This document shows positions 59,305-64,000 of a stretch of DNA of 64,000 bases, piece after piece. The notes below the pieces were generated by a model. The model was not told the origin of the DNA, searched no databases, and saw nothing but the letters and a program-made list of their open reading frames with translations. The position numbers and the translations under genes are program-made. The DNA is from Komagataella phaffii GS115 (lineage: Eukaryota; Ascomycota; Pichiomycetes; Pichiales; Pichiaceae). The stretch's first letter is position 1, and each line of letters opens with the position of its first letter. The DNA lies in NCBI RefSeq assembly GCF_000027005.1, contig NC_012964.1, positions 1,736,001 to 1,800,000 on the forward strand, written 5' to 3'.

Positions 59305-59565
59305 AGAGAAAACTGGTAACGTTTGGCAAAACAGTTAGTGCTTGGTAACGTACTAGATAATACAATTAGTTGACCCTCCACCGACACGGAACTTTGAGTA
59401 ATGCTAAACAGCAACTGTAAAAGTAGATTAAACCTCCTTGGAACCTATCGAACATCTTTCTGCTCTTCTTCTTGAAGTTCTGTCCTGCCTCTTCATTCAC
59501 TATCTAGGAGCCCTAGAATCGCGGTGAGTAATTTCTAATTCTTTACCTAGAACCCCACAAGGCCC

Positions 59566-60909
59566 ATGCAATCCCTACTTTTGGATGGTTTTCTTAATCA
59601 AATATCCCCTAAAGAGCTACTGAAAATAGAGACAGAGGCCTCATATAATGACCTGAGCCTGATATCTGATGATTCGTTGAATACTGCAACTAGCAATGTC
59701 AAATTTTCTCAAGGGTTCAAGTTTGACAGTCAACCTCACAAGAATTCCATATCATGTTTAGACTTGGAAACTATGAACAGTCAATTCTTACTTTCCGGGA
59801 GTACTGATAGCTCGTTGAAACTATGGAACATTCGGCTGTTGCAAGAAAATAAACAAACCGACGATTATCAATGGCAAAGATTCTACCATTTCAAAAGACA
59901 ACATTTGCAAAGCGTTACCAACTTGGTGTCGGTACCCAGAAAGACAATCCACGACTTTGGCATCTCACACCTTCAGTGGTGGCCATTTGATCCTGGAATG
60001 TTTGTTACTGGATCTTATGATAACAGCGTGAAGGTGTTTGATACGGAGAACTTTGAACAAGTTTTCTCGTTTGATTTGAAAAATAAGGTCTACAATTTTG
60101 ATATCAATGCTACAGGCCAACATGTATTAGTTGGGGTAGCATCAGAATCTCCCATGGTTAAGTTACTAGATCTTCGAACTACATCTGATTCTCATATATT
60201 GATGGGCCATAAATCTACTGTTTTGTCTGTGAAGTGGTCCCCAACTGATTCGAATATAATCGCCACCGGAGATATTCTCGGAAAGATTAACTTGTGGGAT
60301 ATTCGACGAAGCAAATCATGTGTCTGTGAGCTTGACCAATATAACACTACAGGAAACCCAAATCCGAGTAGCAGTGCCGTGGAAACGGTTAAAGCTCACC
60401 AAGGTGCTGTAAATGGTATCCAATTTAACGAGCTTGGTTCTAAGCTAGTTAGTTGTGGATTAGACGAAAAAATCAGATCATGGGATTTAACTCAACCAGG
60501 AGGCGTTAATGAGCTCTTGAATTTTGGCCCTCTCATCAGAAACAAATCTCACCAATATAAGAAATTCATACTTTCACCCAGCACAGAAACGGATCTTCAA
60601 TTTTTGCTATTTCCCAACGACAATGGAGAACTTCTAGTTTACCGCCTAGCTAATGGGAAGTTAGTGAAACGACTGACTAAAGGCAATAAGGTTAACCTCA
60701 AATTAAACTCCATTGTCTACACTGGTTTCTCGTCAGCCACATACATAACTGGAGATTCAAAAGGGAATCTCGACGTTTGGGGTCCAGAATCAGAGTATGA
60801 AATTCATCAAAACGATGGCGAGGCAGAGAGAAGCGAAGACCGAAATGTGTTAGATGACATCAACGATGAGTTAATCGCTCGCAAGAAGATGAAGACCAAC
60901 CCGTTCTAA
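59566..60909 (+). CDS. RAD28: WD40 repair factor Rad28 (CSA/ERCC8 homologue)
   Basis: A 447-residue beta-propeller protein related to human CSA, a substrate receptor of a CUL4-type ligase in transcription-coupled repair. The N-terminus MQSLLLDGFLNQISP resembles the CSA start. WD repeats include SGSTDSSLKLWNIR, WWPFDPGMFVTGSYDNSVKVFDTE, SPTDSNIIATGDILGKINLWDIRR and KLVSCGLDEKIRSWDL. The HILMGHKSTVLSVKWSP block is characteristic. The C-terminus ends in a basic KKMKTNPF. Length is near S. cerevisiae Rad28 (506) and human CSA (396). Confidence 0.85.
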   Translation: MQSLLLDGFLNQISPKELLKIETEASYNDLSLISDDSLNTATSNVKFSQGFKFDSQPHKNSISCLDLETMNSQFLLSGSTDSSLKLWNIRLLQENKQTDDYQWQRFYHFKRQHLQSVTNLVSVPRKTIHDFGISHLQWWPFDPGMFVTGSYDNSVKVFDTENFEQVFSFDLKNKVYNFDINATGQHVLVGVASESPMVKLLDLRTTSDSHILMGHKSTVLSVKWSPTDSNIIATGDILGKINLWDIRRSKSCVCELDQYNTTGNPNPSSSAVETVKAHQGAVNGIQFNELGSKLVSCGLDEKIRSWDLTQPGGVNELLNFGPLIRNKSHQYKKFILSPSTETDLQFLLFPNDNGELLVYRLANGKLVKRLTKGNKVNLKLNSIVYTGFSSATYITGDSKGNLDVWGPESEYEIHQNDGEAERSEDRNVLDDINDELIARKKMKTNPF

Positions 60910-61001
60910 AATTTCATGGAAAGAGGATGAATTTCGATTACCTAATCACTTTACTCGATTTAGTTTCACGATCCAGAACAACAATCCTTTCCATAATAAT
61001 C

Positions 61002-63812
61002 ATGTCTAAACTCCAACTAGAGGTTCGAATCATCCCTCCAAGTGTACGCGAGTTAGAGGATCAGATATTAACACAATCATATTTGATCCCTCGAGAGCCG
61101 GTTCAAAATCCAAACTCCTCTTTTTCGTTGTCACTACAATCTACTTCTGTATCCCCTCAACCATTGTACCAATATCCAATCAATTTACACCCAAATGTGG
61201 TACGGTTTGTACACCTCACTTTGTTCAGTAATACTCTGAATACCATAGCAGAAGAAATTTCTCAAAGATTTTTAAAGTTACACCCTGATCAAGATCCTTT
61301 AGAGATTGAAAGGCTTGAAAATTCTTTTGGAACTGACTTGGATCCCGATTATGTCGCTGAGGACATCTTTAACAGAGATAATTTGATACGAGTAATTGTT
61401 GATAAAGAGATAGTAACGAGAAAACGTTCTCAAAGTCCTCAGCCTTTTCACAACTCTTTGATTCTACCCAGGAAAAGAGCGAAAAGTTCGTCGTTAAAGA
61501 CCCCAAACCCAAACCTCCAGTCACCGTCAAGGCACCCTTTGGCTGAAGAAATTAATGCCAATTCTACTACTCTATTTGCCAATGTTGATCCTACGAAGCC
61601 AAATAGCCCTGCTACCAGTTCTACTCCCGTTATATTGAATAACAGTACTCGCAAGGTCTCTGAAAGAATTACGTCGGGCATGCTAACAGCTGATATGCCC
61701 AATCTTTCAAACAATGATATTCCATCTGCTGACGAAAGTTCCTACCAGAAAGGCAGTGAGCCAAAACAGGCAAGTGTCCCCAGTAAGGAAACCGTTCAAA
61801 TGAACAAGAAAACTAACACTATGGAGAGCTCCGTTACGACGTCTCCGAATAAAGTTTCCAGCTCTAAAGTGGCTGAAAAGTCACCCTCTCCCACAGGCGA
61901 AAATACCGTAACCTTAACCAAGGAGGATGTTTTTAGATTTTTTAAGAGTGGTATTCGAAATTCTACTGGGAATGATACTGATCTTGAGGACACATTTAGC
62001 TCCTATAAACCAGCTCGCTTCAACCCTAACAAACAAAATGGCTCTGGATTAGCAATAGATGAAGCTCCATCCTCCAGAAACCGTCAGCACTCTGCGCTTG
62101 AACCGGAGCAGAGTTCGACTCTAACTGAATCGTCGGCTCCCAAAGTTGTCACCGCTCTTGCTTCAAGTACAAACCAGCCTCCTAGATTGCTTCGCTCTAT
62201 TAATGCAAATTCAAAGGTGGCAAACGCTTTGGCGAACAAGGAACAGTTTGAAGAGAGTCAAGAAAAAGATCCTTCTTCCTTGGCAAAAGACGAGTTATCT
62301 AAGCAAAAAGCAGCTGAAGAAGAAACTAGCCGTAGACGTCAGGCTGAAGAGAGAAGACGATTGCAGGAAGAAAAAAGGCAGCTTCAGTATGAGGAGAAAT
62401 TAAGAAAAGACGAGGCAAGGAGACTTGCAAGAGAAGAACGGGATCGTTCCAGGCTAGAAAAGAAAGCCCAGCAGGAAGAGGAAAAGCTCAAGAGACAGGA
62501 AGAGAGAAAGAAACTCCAAGAGGAAAAAAAAAAGCAGCTCGAGGAAGAGAAACAGCGGAAGTTAGAGGAAAAGAGAAAGTTGTCGGAAATGAAAAGCTCA
62601 GAAGAAATTAGTCAGAGTCATAACTCACAGTCACCTTTCACCTCTCCTGCGAGACAGAGCACTGTGCAAACTGCAAGTTCTCCTGCTAGTAAAATTATGA
62701 ATGATCCAGCGAGAAATACTGGGCACAATTCTTTAAATTCTCCAGTTACAAACAACATAGTTAAATCTTCTGCAAACCCGTTGAATGCAGTAGATACACT
62801 TGGAACGTCTTCAACTTCCCCCGTTAAGAAACCCATTTCCCCAACCAAAGTCAACCCTTCATCCACAAATAGTTTGGCCACTGTATCCACTTCTTCACTT
62901 GACAAAAATGCCAATAGGAATCAACCTTCAGCAAGAACTTCTGACAATAATGTGACAAACGCACCCTTGCTGATTTCTCGTCGTAATGTAACAGAATTAT
63001 CACCTAATCACCCTAAAGTTTCTTCAGAAAACTTAAGCAGCAAAAAAGTAATCGCAGATAAAGATCAAGAGGAATCAAGTAGCGAGAGTGATAGTACAAG
63101 TGATAGCAGTGATAATAGTGAAAGTGACAGTGACAGCAATAGTGAAACAGACACTAGCAGCGATTCTGATACTGAGGGCAGCGGCTCAGAGGAAGAAAAA
63201 CATGAAAAAAAATCAGGAACTGTTTCTAAAAGACCCATAGTTGTTAATACACCAGCCACAAAAACGGTCGCAACTTCAAGTAAGCCAACATTGCAGGCTA
63301 GTTCTTCTGCAGATTCTTCACGAACACCTGTTAAAAATCAAAATTCGTCATCATCTGCATCTCCTAAAAAGGCGGATATTTCTGTGCTCCAGGTGGAAAA
63401 GAAAGAGCCTGCCCTGACAGGTGTTTCGTCGCTACCAAAACTGACGCAGCTGATGGAACGAGGAGTACCTGCAGTTAAGGACACTACCAACAATCTTTCG
63501 TCGTCTAACAAGAAACTAACCCCCCACCGCAGGGTCAAATCGGATGCGATAGTAGATGACTCAGATTTAAGTTCAAGCTCAAGTTCAGATTCAACATCGA
63601 GTTCAGACTCTGACTCAAGCTCCAGCTCAGGCTCAGATTCCTCGTCGGGCAACAACTCAAGTAGTGACGACTCTTCTGATTCTGCAAGCGAGTCAGATGG
63701 CAATAAAGCCCTCAGCTCTCAATTTTTGAATTCTAAAAAGGCCAAGGAACTCATTGGAAAGAAAAAGAAGAGCTCAGCACTTTCCTCCTTGTTAAAAGAC
63801 ACTAAAAAATAA
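61002..63812 (+). CDS. NET1: Nucleolar scaffold Net1/Tof2-like protein
   Basis: A 936-residue, largely disordered protein. Net1 anchors the RENT complex at rDNA, holds Cdc14 phosphatase in the nucleolus until anaphase and supports Pol I. I start at ATG 61002 (MSKLQLEVRIIPPS), which aligns with Net1; the frame extends to an ATG at 60927. The N-terminal domain has LHPNVVRFVHLTLFSNTLNTIAEEI and GTDLDPDYVAEDIFNRDNLIRVI. A Lys/Arg/Glu coiled coil spans about 440-530. Two Ser/Asp-rich acidic tracts follow, then a basic end (KKSSALSSLLKD). Net1 and Tof2 are paralogues in S. cerevisiae; the single-copy ancestor is likely here. Confidence 0.85.
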   Translation: MSKLQLEVRIIPPSVRELEDQILTQSYLIPREPVQNPNSSFSLSLQSTSVSPQPLYQYPINLHPNVVRFVHLTLFSNTLNTIAEEISQRFLKLHPDQDPLEIERLENSFGTDLDPDYVAEDIFNRDNLIRVIVDKEIVTRKRSQSPQPFHNSLILPRKRAKSSSLKTPNPNLQSPSRHPLAEEINANSTTLFANVDPTKPNSPATSSTPVILNNSTRKVSERITSGMLTADMPNLSNNDIPSADESSYQKGSEPKQASVPSKETVQMNKKTNTMESSVTTSPNKVSSSKVAEKSPSPTGENTVTLTKEDVFRFFKSGIRNSTGNDTDLEDTFSSYKPARFNPNKQNGSGLAIDEAPSSRNRQHSALEPEQSSTLTESSAPKVVTALASSTNQPPRLLRSINANSKVANALANKEQFEESQEKDPSSLAKDELSKQKAAEEETSRRRQAEERRRLQEEKRQLQYEEKLRKDEARRLAREERDRSRLEKKAQQEEEKLKRQEERKKLQEEKKKQLEEEKQRKLEEKRKLSEMKSSEEISQSHNSQSPFTSPARQSTVQTASSPASKIMNDPARNTGHNSLNSPVTNNIVKSSANPLNAVDTLGTSSTSPVKKPISPTKVNPSSTNSLATVSTSSLDKNANRNQPSARTSDNNVTNAPLLISRRNVTELSPNHPKVSSENLSSKKVIADKDQEESSSESDSTSDSSDNSESDSDSNSETDTSSDSDTEGSGSEEEKHEKKSGTVSKRPIVVNTPATKTVATSSKPTLQASSSADSSRTPVKNQNSSSSASPKKADISVLQVEKKEPALTGVSSLPKLTQLMERGVPAVKDTTNNLSSSNKKLTPHRRVKSDAIVDDSDLSSSSSSDSTSSSDSDSSSSSGSDSSSGNNSSSDDSSDSASESDGNKALSSQFLNSKKAKELIGKKKKSSALSSLLKDTKK
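63070..63190 (+). repeat. NET1: AGTGATAGC-type repeat encoding Ser/Asp/Glu tract 1 of NET1
   Basis: Degenerate AGT-GAT-AGC units encode an acidic serine run likely to be heavily phosphorylated. Confidence 0.85.
63560..63695 (+). repeat. NET1: TCAAGCTCAGAT-type repeat encoding Ser/Asp tract 2 of NET1
   Basis: A second Ser/Asp-rich run near the C-terminus with a different codon pattern (TCA/AGC/GAC), so it is not a recent copy of the first. Confidence 0.85.
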
Positions 63813-63861
63813 CCTATTGCTGTGGCGAAGATGTAAAAGAATTTATACTATTAAATAGAGA

Positions 63862-64000
63862 TTAAACACGTTGTTGATCTTCGATGAAATTCATCGCTTC
63901 ATTTCTGTTTATTTCGGACACTTCAGAGACTTTATTGTTAAACATAACACCATAAAATTTGTCTGCTACTTGAATCATCTCTGGTCGGAATGTAGTACAG
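63862..64000 (-). CDS. C-terminal end of an unidentified gene (truncated by window edge)
   Basis: On the minus strand a frame entering from the right edge is open for about 45 residues to TAA at 63864-63862. It reads sensibly ([16 protein letters not shown], then [15 protein letters not shown]) and ends 49 bp from the NET1 stop, as expected for convergent genes. I do not recognise the protein. Confidence 0.6.
   Translation of the reverse strand, partial: CTTFRPEMIQVADKFYGVMFNNKVSEVSEINRNEAMNFIEDQQRV

Overview
The window is nuclear DNA from a budding yeast and most likely comes from Komagataella (the Pichia pastoris group). Gene density is high, intergenic spaces are short, and the few introns are small with GTAAGT or GTATGT donors and CTAAC-type branch sites. 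Almost every protein is a recognisable yeast orthologue. Two features point to a methylotroph: a tandem pair of transaldolase genes, and a peroxisomal targeting tripeptide (SKL) on one of them. Species and strain cannot be fixed from the sequence alone.

Layout. 0-10 kb: a MICOS subunit, a Stp-like zinc-finger factor, the bud-site GTPase RSR1 (one intron), tRNA-Leu(AAG), OST2, OCA1, COX20, an AVT3/4-type vacuolar transporter, an RGS protein and the proteasome deubiquitinase RPN11. 10-20 kb: SAD1, MCM5, the transaldolase pair, a short Mte1/ZGRF1-like protein, a 71-residue unknown, ETF-alpha and YFH7. 20-30 kb: RCK2-like kinase, a mucin-type membrane sensor, AUR1, DAD3, ADE13, ARC40, POM33 and RPS25 (5'UTR intron). 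30-45 kb: NUP2, a TBC protein, MDJ1, cysteine dioxygenase, a coiled-coil unknown, ABP1, LPL1, ERG8, TYR1 and ARL1. 45-64 kb: a CQD1-like UbiB protein with a 3'-proximal intron, GDE1, RDL2, an F-box-like protein, BNA1, a STE13/DAP2 dipeptidyl aminopeptidase, RPB8, RAD28, a NET1/TOF2-like protein, and the 3' end of one more gene.

These are mostly unrelated housekeeping genes. The pair that works as a unit is the transaldolases: one looks like a highly expressed cytosolic pentose-phosphate enzyme, and the other carries SKL and probably serves sugar-phosphate rearrangement inside peroxisomes during methanol growth. Gene pairs as I remember them from Saccharomyces recur here (RPN11-SAD1, CQD1-GDE1, TYR1-ARL1), which supports those calls.

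Two genes, GDE1 and STE13/DAP2, cannot be read in one frame: each has two shifts where protein similarity jumps between frames. They may be sequence errors or real lesions. Promoters hold plausible Rpn4-, Hsf1-, MBF-, Pho4- and Bas1-type sites, and an identical decamer, GTCATGTGAC, lies in three divergent promoters.
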